A stretch of 64,000 bases of DNA, taken from NCBI RefSeq assembly GCF_000003815.2, contig NC_049992.1, positions 3,589,882-3,653,881 of the forward strand, read 5' to 3'. This document shows, piece by piece, positions 55,101-64,000 of the stretch (positions are counted from its first letter, which is position 1; every line of letters begins with the position of its first letter). The notes beneath the pieces are model-generated. The model saw only the letters and a list, made by a program, of their open reading frames with translations, had not been told where the DNA came from and made no database searches. The position numbers were made by a program, and so were the translations under genes. This DNA is from Branchiostoma floridae. Its lineage: Eukaryota > Chordata > Leptocardii > Amphioxiformes > Branchiostomatidae.

Positions 55101-56208
55101 TCCAGGGTGTCCTTACTAGTAGTGACCGGAGTGTGGACGTTCCTGACCATTGCTATGTTGTATTCAGGGTGTCCCTGCTAGTAGTGACCGGAGTGTGGAC
55201 GTTGCTTGGCCTGAAACTGCTGACCACTGCCCAGCACCTGGAGACTGCTGTGGAGACAACTGTGTACCAACTTAGCGAGGAACTGGTCAGTTTTCTTAGT
55301 CTGTTCCTCATAGATTGCTTTGCAAATGACAGAAGACGGGGCATTTGGCATTGCCTGTGAGTGTTGGAATGTGTGTGCGTGTTTGTGTGGGTGTGTGTAA
55401 GTGTATGTTTGTGTGCATGTGTGTGTGTGTGTGTGTTTGTATGTCTGCATGTGTGTTTGTGTACAAGAATGTATGTATATGGCAGCAAGTATGGCTTCTT
55501 TCAGGCTCTACTGGTACATGTAGTATGTTTCATGTGGGGAGTGCTCTCCTGTCCCAAGTATTCAAGTGAAAATGGCTCGATAATGGAAAAATAAAATCTT
55601 TCTTCTTTTCCTCTGCAGGGTGACCTGGTGCTCCTTGATCATGACTTGAGTAGGTACCACAGTGTCTTAAGGTACTGGCAGTACCGCTGCACCCCGCCCA
55701 CCTCACCTGGGGTACTCAGCATCTTAGGGATCTTACAGGTGAGACCCACGTCTTCAAGGAACCACAGTGTCTTAAGATAGAACAGCTTACAGTCAGCTTA
55801 CCGATGTTCCCTATGTGGCAGAGACTGTCATTCTCGTAAAGGACTGTTTATCCTTAGCCAAATATGTAGGTCTAATGTCAATTTTGATTTTGCCATCAGG
55901 GTTGATGCAGACCAAAGTAGGCCATATAAATTTTATAACATTGAAAATGTTGCAAATTTTTCACCGACCAAATTCTGGCAAAATTTCTTAATAGTTTTGA
56001 GTAAATTTTCTTATTTCAAAGCCTTTTTATTAGCTTGCATTTTTATCTACTTAATATCTTGATTGTTCTCTAACCCATGTTTCCTCATGTTCAGGTGCGA
56101 GATGTGAACTACTACCTGCAGTACTACAGCTTACCTGTCATCACAGCCCTCTGCACACCTGTGGTAAGGCTGGTCCTGGCTCTGAAGCAGGTGTACAGTC
56201 CAGCATGA
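52184..56208 (+). CDS. Multi-pass membrane protein with proline-rich N-terminus
   Basis: Eight exons: 52184-52246, 52541-52913, 53328-53528, 53853-53992, 54384-54544, 55168-55285, 55619-55738 and 56095-56208. Every junction agrees in phase, giving 429 residues. Residues 1-125 are proline-rich and disordered, with SP/TP sites set beside basic residues (HPLTPRGPPP, TLTPRGPP, GMTPRVLED), as in mitotic kinase targets. A short coiled-coil-like stretch follows (EDIKRRLEERRLQAL). Four hydrophobic segments lie at GWCVGLVLTVQALFSYL, VLFQLSLLLYLLSICTLLYY, SLLVVTGVWTLLGLKLL and LPVITALCTPVVRLVLAL. I do not recognise the family. The alternating helices suggest an ER or nuclear-envelope protein, which is inference only. 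Confidence 0.8.
55088..55207 (+). repeat. 60-bp tandem duplication covering an intron end and the start of exon 6
   Basis: GCTATGTTGTATCCAGGGTG and the following TAGTAGTGACCGGAGTGTGG (55090-55146) recur at 55150-55207, where the second copy forms the real acceptor and exon start. The first copy keeps an intact CCAG/GGTGTCC acceptor. Confidence 0.9.
55366..55450. repeat. (GT)n microsatellite
   Basis: GTGT runs broken by TTTGT and TAAG. Confidence 0.9.
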
Positions 56209-56380
56209 ACTTATCTCGCCTGTATCACACCTGTATCACACCTGTACTCTCACCTGTACTCACACCTGCATCTCATGCATATACTCACACCTGCATCACA
56301 CCTGTATCTCATGTATATACTCACACCTGTATCACACCTGTGCTAAGACTGGTGCTGGCCTTGAAGCAGGCTTAAGATGT
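56209..56380. repeat. Minisatellite and partial copy of the terminal exon in the 3' UTR
   Basis: CACACCTGTATCACACCTGT and ACTCACACCTGCATCAC units form a short array. It ends in CACACCTGTGCTAAGACTGG, then TGAAGCAGGCT, a drifted copy of the coding text at 56155-56193. Confidence 0.75.
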
Positions 56381-57357
56381 GTCTTAAGAAAAACTGTGCA
56401 GTCTTGGCTAGCCATCTAATCGTTCTTAATTTGTTTTTGATTGAGGCCATACTTTGAAGCTATACTTGGAGTTAATAACACCATACAGACCATATTAGAC
56501 ATAATAGCACCATATATGACTTTGTATAAAAACTGCTAGTCTGGAAAATATGCCATACATTGATGAAGGTTAGACTGCAATATTTTAAAAATCATAGCCA
56601 GTTGCATGAGTGATTGCTTAGATTTGCCACAACAGACAATGATTGCTGCCCCAAACTAAATTTATGTTACTACACAGGGTTGTTTTATTATTGAGAGCTG
56701 GTGCAATTACAGATGAGAATGCTTTGAAGGTTGAAAACTTGTTAGCCAGTATGTAAGGGTTATCAGAAGCTTGTTTGAAGAGGCAATAATTTTTCCTCAG
56801 ATCAAATTAAATTCCTATATAATAATAAAAATGTTTTCATACGTGTAAATTTTCCTTACTAAGTTGATCATTAGAAATATAGATATTATCAACTGTTGGT
56901 ACAAACCATACAAAATTTGACATACTAGTATAGTACTTATTATGATAATTTCTACATGTAACTCTTAGTTGAAAAACTATAATAGTATTTATCTATAGTG
57001 TTTAAAGACTATTTTCAACTTATTTATATTATCTGACATCATAGCATGAAGTCATATTATAGATAATTATCTATCAGTATTATTCCTAGTTTTACTCCTG
57101 TGTAATAGACTACGAGTTTTGGTGATGACAGTGTATAGTTATGATAGTGGAGGTTGAATGCAATTGTAATGTATCAGTTTTTCTCCTAGTCATATTATGT
57201 TAGACGTAAATTTGTGGTGTGATAATGACATTGTATTTTTATCGTTTGTGGAGGTGTAAGCCATTGATTGTTGCCTTTGGTTGATGAAGTAAATGTACTT
57301 ACAATTTGTAGAGTGTTTATGTAATGTCCATGCAACTTATTTACATGCTGATGCTGA
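56381..57357. other. AT-rich 3' region, nothing recognised
   Basis: Likely 3' UTR and spacer of the membrane-protein gene. No coding or named repeat was seen. Confidence 0.4.
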
Positions 57358-57359
57358 TA

Positions 57360-57481
57360 CTGTAAATGGATTTAAGTTCGCGGGACTGTAGTATCTTAAT
57401 ACCCTGGAAAAATGTTCGCGGTGGTTTTAAATTCGCGATGAAATGCGAACAAATCCACCGCGAACATTTCTGCATTTACAG
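57360..57481. mobile_element. Tc1/mariner-type MITE, TA duplication
   Basis: TA/CTGTAAATG at the left and CATTTACAG/TA at the right. The interior is a strong hairpin with GTTCGCGG and CCGCGAAC boxes. TA duplications are typical of Tc1/mariner. Confidence 0.85.
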
Positions 57482-58112
57482 TATATCATAGTTAAAGCAT
57501 GTATCCTATTTTTATGCACTCATATTCCTAAGACTGGAATCATTCTTTGGCAGCCTAAATATACTGTGGATAGGTACATGTATATGTATGTAGGAAAACA
57601 CTAAGCTCCAAGCAGATGAAGAAAGATATTGAATTGTTGATGTTTCTCAAGATCACGATTCTGTGAAATGAAAGTTCCTTTGCTCCATGGAACTGAAAGT
57701 TTCATAAACATTACAATTTTTCCATTCTACATCTTCTTGGAGATTAGGAAATCATGTAAAGTCTTCCATTCCTGTCTTCTTAGATTTTACTTATGGTGCT
57801 ATGTAATAATGATAATAACAGTCAAGGGGACCACTTTTATTCTACAAAAATAGTTTATTGCACTCTGAGCTGGCAGCATGGCATGTTGAAGTGGTCATGG
57901 AAAGCTGGGCCTTGTACAATCAAGAAATTCTCATTAAACATGAATATCTTGTACTCCAGAGTATCTCATAGACTGTTTTTTTTTTAAAATTAAGGACATA
58001 TTCAGCAAGACATTCACAATGTTAATCTGCAGGACACAAGCAGCAGAAGGTTTGACATTATACATCTAGCCATCCAAACAACAACTAACCCTTGTGCTAC
58101 AGGGAAGAACAT

Positions 58113-58278
58113 AGCCTCTACTAGGCTTATTGGTGAAATAGATAACACACAAAAGGAGTTAGCCAGCCCGAAACTACAGTTGTTGCTATCTGTAGTTTCT
58201 CGGTTAGCTACCTCTGGTGTGTGTCTGTTAGACAAATTTCTACTATTTCCCAGTGACACGTGGAGCCTGTTGAGGCTA
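58113..58278. mobile_element. Foldback MITE, third copy of the CTAGCCT family
   Basis: AGCCTCTACTAGGCTTATTG at the left and AGCCTGTTGAGGCTA at the right. Inner arms pair through AACTACAG/CTGTAGTTT and CACACA/TGTGTG. The arms are more diverged than in the 16.4-kb copy. Confidence 0.7.
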
Positions 58279-58407
58279 GAAAGAACAAATATTTAAACAG
58301 ATAGTGATCTGTGTGTGACTGAAAATCTTACATTCAAAGGAATTTCTCTTATCACTAAGTAACCATTGTTCATGATTTTACATTGCACATATACAATAAG
58401 GGTATTG

Positions 58408-58670
58408 CAGCTGGCAGCAGTGTCACACCTGCCTGTTGCCATGGTAACCAGGTATGCTCAGGTGATGCTCGTCACACACTGTTCTTTGCTACTGTGTTGG
58501 TGGGACCAAAGGAGAAGTGCTTACATTTGATAAAATGTTCCCATTATTTTCAAATCCTCATACTTCACAGTATATACAATTTGCACATATACAACATGAA
58601 GAAATGAACATAATGCAGGTGTTTGCCTCACACCTGCCTGTTGCCATGGTGACCAGGTGTGCTCAGGTGA
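58408..58670. repeat. Two copies of the IPP coding end in its 3' flank
   Basis: The last coding segment of IPP (58681-58720, GTTGCCATGGTACC with CACACCTGC) recurs at 58621-58668 (overlapping the stop codon and UTR) and at 58408-58464, each with CACACCTGCCTGTTGCCATG and GACCAGGT or AACCAGGT. The copies also carry RFX X-box-like GTTGCCATGGTAAC. Confidence 0.8.
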
Positions 58671-61600
58671 CAGCTGCAGCTGCCTCACACCTGCTGGTTG
58701 CCATGGTACCCAGCTGCAGCCAGGTGTCTGTATCCGGATCGTAGCACTCGACGGTGTTCAGCGTGACGGGTGCAGCAAAGCCTGGTCGGGAGGGAACAGT
58801 CGTTCATTAGCAAATGCTTAGTTTACTTTAAGGGCCGGTTTACACGAGGCAAAAACATGACTTGTCCTAAAAATGTGCTACGACGTTTGCCACACGGCAC
58901 GTGTCTTAGGACGCTTTTTTTGTCCGTGTAAAAACGAAAATGACAGCGCATCATTTTTACAAGGGCAACAAAAGTGTCCTAGGACATGGGCCGGGCATTG
59001 AAAAAGAAAACAGTCCCAGGCCTCTGTCCTAGGACAAACGACGTACATCATGCAAAGTGCCTCGTGTAAACTGGCCCTAAGACTACTAGTAACCGACCTC
59101 AGATGAATGTTCTTCTGTCCAATCCTTTCCTTTACACTGTCAGTAAGTGCTAAATTGTCTAACTTCCTTGACAAACCAGTTGCTTTATGCTAGGTAACAT
59201 CATACTTAGTTACATGATAACAATTTTAAATTTGTTGATCGCAAGACAGAAATGAGGGATCTGTTGGAAAGTTGGTGAGCGTACATTTTCACAGAAACTT
59301 GTGTTATGAACCGTTTCTATGGGCTGTCCCCAAACAATTGCCTGTTTACCACATACCTGTGTGGATGAAATCACAGCTTTATAACTTAAACAAACGTTAA
59401 TAACTGGAAGTGAGGATCAGTTGAAAAGTTGGTGGTACATTTTCATAAAGAAAGTTTGTGTTTTGAACCTTTTCCACGAGCTGTTGAAAAACAACTGCCT
59501 ATTTCCCACATACCTGAATAAATAAATAAATAAATACCTCTGGTAGAGGACCGTCCCCCCAGCACATACAGCATGTTGTTGATGGCAGCTACGGAGGCTC
59601 CCGCTCGCGCTGTGGACAGGGGGGCAACCTCCCGCCACTTGTCCTGGGGGGAGGGGGGTATTGAATTTGATTGTAGGTTCAAACAAACAAAGCTTTGCAA
59701 CTATACAATAACTGGATATATGCACGTAATGGAAGATAATCCTGCATTCAAAGATTATTTATCTAGAGAGCTAATAATTATCACTCTATCTGGAACATTC
59801 ACACTTCCCTCTTAATGAGAAAATTTGGATAAGGATAACTGAGTCTGTACATTACAAAGAAGAGTTTTGATAATTCTATCCCATACAGAGTAGCGTTCAA
59901 ACAAACAAAAAACACATAAAAAAACACCAGTACCTCCACTGGTGAGTACCTCCTCCACAGTTCTGAGAGCCTCCTTCTGATCGTTCCACCCCCCCCCCCC
60001 CCACGGCGTACAGACACCCCAGCGTCCCCACCCCAACACTCAAACAAACAAACAAAAACAAATAAACAAACAAACGTACCTCCACTGGTGAGTACCTCTC
60101 CACAGTCCTGAGAGCCTCCTTCTGATCGTTCCACCCCCCCACGGCGTACAGACACCCCCCTAGCGTCCCCACCCCCACGTAAGCGCGACGCTCTTTCATG
60201 TCAGGCAGTCGCGTCCAGTCGTGCGTTACGGGGTCGTAGAACTCGGCGCTCCTGAGCTCTGACCCCAGGTCACTCATGCCGCCAACAACGTACAGGAAGC
60301 CTGAGGGAGGGATGGGAAGTTAACATTATTCTTTCCTTCTTTTACCTTTTTCTATTTCAGACGCTACAGACTTTAAAAGATACGTACAAAACCATACCTA
60401 CCTAGTCCCTTGACCTCCTGGTCGTTGGGGGGGAAAAATGAAAAAATAAACAACAGACTATAAGGCTATTACATTCTCTGATAATAGTCCTTGAAGAATG
60501 TCGTCCTGTAAAAATAGTCTGACTTGATGATAATCTAGTTGGAACAGCAAATGCTATACAGTTAGTGTCAGAATAGTTTTTAACAATGGTACTGTATAAA
60601 TATAGACCTTTACACAACTGACACACTCAATCTATATCATGTAGCATATATCTGGATACATCAAGAGGACTTATTAAGAGACCTATAGGAACACTAGTAC
60701 CAGTAGACAAAATTTTCAATTTTCCATTTCCCAATGGTCATCATACCTGTAGTTTTTTCTTTGAAACCGCATGGAGAACCTCATAGTACTTACCATCCAT
60801 CTCTGTAACCCCCATGCAGAACCTCAGTGTCTCCACTCTCCCTACGACCTCCCACTTCTTGACCTCGGGATCATATCTCTCGATCGTGTTCCCGATCTCC
60901 GACCCGACCCAGCCGCCGATCGCGTAGATCGCGTCCTGCAGAACACAGACACCGAGTCCGCACCTTGGTACGGTCATAACGGACGGCAGGATCGTCCAAC
61001 GGTTCACCGCCGGATCGTAACACTCCACATTGTCGTAGATCAGTGAGTCACTTTCTCCGCCGACCGCATATACTTTCCCGTGTAGCACGGCAATCCCGTG
61101 TCCGCTACGGCAGTAGTTCAATGGTGGTAGGAAGCTCCAACGTTGGCTGAACGAATCGTAACATTCCGCCATGTTGATTGTGTGACTGTCGCTCCATCGT
61201 TCCCCCGGAAGTCTTGTGTACCCTCCCGCAACGTAGAGAAACTTGCGAGCGTTCCGACGAGGCTTGACGAACCCAAAGTTTTTCACAGGCCTTTGCAGGG
61301 GTCTGCCGGGTTTACAGATGATGTTGTAGTCTTCGAACAACTTCTGCAAGACAATCTGGAGACTCAAGTCCGTCAAGACGTGCTTCAGGTATTTGGCGAG
61401 ACACTGAGGAGAAATCAAGGGGAACCGTACGGGAGACAAGATCTCGTAAACGAAGCGTCGCCGCTTTGTGACGTCGAACATTATCCAGGACATGGCGCTG
61501 GTGAAGACCTGATACTCGTTCTCCACATGCAGATCCTCGCTGGACAGAAACTCGGAGAGGAGCTCCTTGGAGACATTGAAGAACTCCTCCTCTCGTGTGA

Positions 61601-63884
61601 CCTGAGCGAACAAGTAAAAGTATAATCATGTAATATCGATCCAGTTAAGCTCACTGTAGAGCTATTCTTCCAGTGGTAGTGACAGAGAAGACAGACGCTA
61701 TTTACAGGTGCAGTGTGAAACCGACTGCGGCCTACCCGTGTCAGGGATCTCAGCAGCAGTATATAATCAAATACTGGATACTACTACTTTGTACCAGGGA
61801 AATTCCCCCATCTCTTTTCAAGAAGCAGAATGAACAGTAGACCATGGCCTAATAATATCATGTCCTAAGGACTGCAACCCTTTCCAGTAGCTTGCATGTC
61901 CGGTGAGCAACACAACCCAAAATCGAACTCATGACCCTGGACTACACACGCACCTGAGTGAAGTGGGACTGGATATAGGCCAGGCTGGCAGAGCAGAGGT
62001 CCTGACAGGCATGTGTCTCTGCGTACATGTAGATCCCTATGGCATTGGATGGATGGAGCTGAGGGCAAACAAACATACAAACAAACAGTTGTTTACATGC
62101 AAAACAAAATACTTTACACATACACATTATCCCATGTTGTTTGGATGACCCTGTCCATATGTCACAATTCCTAGAGCAATACTGACAGTTCTACTCAAAC
62201 ATGTTTGGGATCAAATTCTTTGCACTGCAATAGCAACACACAACAAACAGTACAAAGTAGTATGAGGCAAGCTAATGTTAATAGTGGGTCTCAGATACTC
62301 TTGCGCGTGCTCAGTGTCAAACAAACGTGTTCACCTGCAAGCAGAGAAAGCTGGTACAGGTGCCAATGATGTCACAAACAAACAAACAAACAAGTGTTTA
62401 CCTGTGAGCGGAGGAAGCTAGTACAAGCACTGATGACATCTGGCAGCTGAAACATGTCGGCTGCTGCCAGGAGTTCTTGTACATTGCCAACATTCACATC
62501 AATAGAACCTGGGTAGGATAACATTGCATTTCAAAGGAAACAACATTGGATATTTAAGTTATAACATTTGTCAGCTTTACTCTAAGTCTACCAACTAGAT
62601 AATCTATCATTTGCAAGTAGGAACAGTCTCCTGGCTCCCGGGAATCGAACCAGGGCCCGCCACTTCGCAAACCTAACCACTAAGCCAAAAGGTCTTACCC
62701 AGTTGGTCTGTTCAGTCGATGGCGCTTGAACCCCACGGTTACACATTTGCTTAATGAGTAACTTTTGTATTATATATCAATCACTCAATCAATCAACCAA
62801 TTACCTAGTAGTCAATCACCAACCAAACAACTAATTCACAGTGACTGACTAACCAGTACCCTGGGAGCCAGCCAGGACCGGGCAGCTAGCGAGTTTTGTT
62901 CGGGGAGCCAAGGCAGTCAGCCTGCAGATCTCACATAAGCGCTCCGGGGAGTTTAAGCCTGAAGGAGTTATCGCTACCCTTGTCCCTGGTGGACCTCATC
63001 GGGCTTAAACTCCCCGGGGCGCTAATAGGAGATCGGGCGGGCCTGACTGTCTTGGGCCACCGAATAAACTGTCCTAGCTGCCCGATCCTGGCTGGCTCCC
63101 AGGATAACTAACGGTAAACCATGCCAGGTGACCTATCAGCCAACTAAACAGTCAGTTGGTAAACTACCCGACCAACTATTTGACCAATCAACCAGCTAAC
63201 AGCTGCAAAGCAAACAAACAAACATGTTGTTTACCTGTGTACATAAAGTCCAGCAGCATGTTGAACGTGTCCGGCTCCACGGCGTGCAGTTCCACCTGTC
63301 CTCGGTGCGCCTCGCTCATCCCCCCGCCCAGCATCGCCGCGAAGTACGGCGAACAGGCAGCCACTACGGCACGGTGCACGGGGAACAGCGAACTACCCAC
63401 GCTGGGAAAAAATATCAGAAAACACTCTTTGAAGACTGATGAAAATGTCGATTGAACGACAATGACACAGTCAACTGTGGAGAAGAAATCATGAAAATTA
63501 TTATATTTTTGAGTTTCGTCAAATTATGAAGATTAGACATCCAGGTAATAAGAAATATCCAGTTACTCAAGCAACTGGATATGATTTTGGAAGCGGTCAG
63601 ACGTTTCCAACATTACATCTAGTTGCTTCAGTAAAATGCTTTGAATGGCGAATTTTGAGTTTCGTTTGAGAAAAAAATTTGTGCTACAGTTTTATTTTGT
63701 ACCTCGACGTCGGCCACTTTTGCAGGAGAACAGAAACTGCCTGTTACCTGAATTCCACGTCGCAGAACTCCCGCTGTCCTCTCAACTTGTTTAGCAGGCT
63801 CAGGACGTTTTTAGAATGCCAGTCGGCGTGAAAATGTAGTGTTTCTTCGACGGTGACGCCTCTTCCTCCGCTTGCCTCCGCCAT
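58663..63884 (-). CDS. IPP: IPP orthologue: BTB-BACK-Kelch actin-binding protein
   Basis: Kelch-family protein; mammalian IPP binds actin, and BTB-Kelch proteins often recruit Cullin-3. Exons: 63748-63884 (ATG), 63235-63401, 62402-62508, 61954-62058, 60794-61601, 60080-60300, 59538-59643 and 58663-58781. Phases agree at every junction, giving 589 residues against 584 in human. BTB: FCDVEFSVGSSLFPVHRAVV, ACSPYFAAMLGGGMSEAHRG, FNMLLDFMYTG. BACK: NAIGIYMYAETHACQDLCSA, FPLISPQCLAKYLK. Six Kelch blades: VAGGYTRL, AVGGESDS, AIGGWVGS, VVGGMSDL, AVGGWNDQ, VLGGRSST. Long identities with human IPP include CGLGVCV and GSEIGNTIERYDP. One exon (60080-60300) has a partial copy beside it. Confidence 0.96.
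58831..59078. mobile_element. MITE with AGGGCCGGTTTACACG ends
   Basis: AGGGCCGGTTTACACGAGGC at the left and CCTCGTGTAAACTGGCCCT at the right. TGTCCTAGGACA-type boxes lie inside. It lies in the last IPP intron. The duplication is unclear. Confidence 0.85.
59935..60040. repeat. Partial tandem copy of IPP exon 60080-60300
   Basis: CCTCCACTGGTGAGTACCTC, GAGAGCCTCCTTCTGATCGT and ACGGCGTACAGACACCCC repeat the exon's 3' half and its donor region. A C-run has expanded in the copy. The copy lacks a clear acceptor. Confidence 0.85.
62640..62705 (-). repeat. tRNA-like SINE head
   Basis: On the minus strand, TGGCTTAGTGGTTAGG (A box) and GGTTCGATTCCCGGG (B box) are spaced as in a tRNA, but the 5' acceptor bases do not pair with the 3' ones. 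A tRNA-derived SINE head or tRNA relic is more likely than a working gene. Confidence 0.55.
62859..63103. mobile_element. Foldback MITE with CCTGGGAGCCAGCCAGGA ends
   Basis: CCTGGGAGCCAGCCAGGACC at the left and TCCTGGCTGGCTCCCAGG at the right. Inner arms include GCTCCGGGGAGTTTAAGCC and GGCTTAAACTCCCCGGGGC. It lies in an IPP intron. Confidence 0.85.
63545..63640. repeat. Partial copy of the 14.2-kb foldback family
   Basis: TAGACATCCAGGTAATAAGA, CAAGCAACTGGATATGA and TTTTGGAAGCGGTCAGACG match the left arm of the element at 14230-14395. It lies in IPP intron 1. Confidence 0.65.
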
Positions 63885-64000
63885 TGTTGTCAACTCCCGA
63901 ATGTGGACTATCTCATTGTAGACAAGGGGTAGTTTATGAAATACATTTCATGAAGTTTCCTTTATACAGCGAAGAAGGAAAGCTTAAATCAATATTTCAT

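Noticed and set aside
61143-61625. Plus-strand frame of 160 codons
   Set aside because: It is antisense to the large IPP exon, whose protein matches human IPP over its whole length.
62640-62705. Functional tRNA gene
   Set aside because: A and B boxes are present, but the acceptor arms do not pair.

Overview
The window reads as intron-rich animal nuclear DNA, most likely from a lancelet (amphioxus, Branchiostoma). Exons are short with GT/AG ends. The proteins I can name (troponin C, gasdermin, TCF19, TMEM222, IPP) match a chordate or near-chordate gene set. Introns and spacers are full of small inverted-repeat elements, tRNA- and 5S-derived SINEs and minisatellites of the kind reported from amphioxus. 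The species call is inference, because no search could be run. Splice sites were read by eye, with phase checked across each junction where stated.

Layout. 1-2.9 kb (-): 5' part of a troponin C gene that runs off the left edge. 5.3-5.7 kb (+): small single-exon candidate for a membrane or secreted protein. 6.3-8.6 kb: an inverted-repeat element, a perfect 38-bp palindrome and a 42-bp minisatellite. 8.6-22.6 kb (-): a 14-exon gene of unknown function with two ubiquitin-like repeats. 22.6-28.1 kb: mostly repeats, including a 1.2-kb element inserted in a SINE. 28.2-30.2 kb (-): a gene with a ubiquitin-like domain. 31.0-31.3 kb: a gag-like fossil. 32.0-33.9 kb (+): an unknown gene. 34.5-36.8 kb (-): gasdermin-like gene. 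37.8-40.1 kb: a 5S-derived SINE and a degenerate satellite array. 40.9-46.5 kb (-): TCF19, head-to-head with TMEM222 at 46.9-49.9 kb (+). 52.2-56.2 kb (+): a multi-pass membrane protein with a proline-rich N-terminus. 58.7-63.9 kb (-): IPP, a BTB-BACK-Kelch protein, complete.

The genes do not form a pathway. What unites the window is its repeat biology. (1) One repeat core of about 190 bp occurs inside elements with four unrelated terminal repeats. (2) Several exons have partial tandem copies of themselves beside them, some carrying splice sites. (3) Many inverted-repeat elements are resolved to the base by target-site duplications (two 8-bp hAT-like, one TTAA, one TA, two of 6 bp, two of 5 bp). 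(4) A short motif, CTCCAAGCAGAT, recurs about 20 times, both at element ends and in a satellite. The most interesting gene-level signals are the gasdermin with two caspase-like tetrapeptides and a stop codon overlapping a splice donor, a gene whose stop codon lies in a minisatellite, and a duplicated two-exon ubiquitin-like module.
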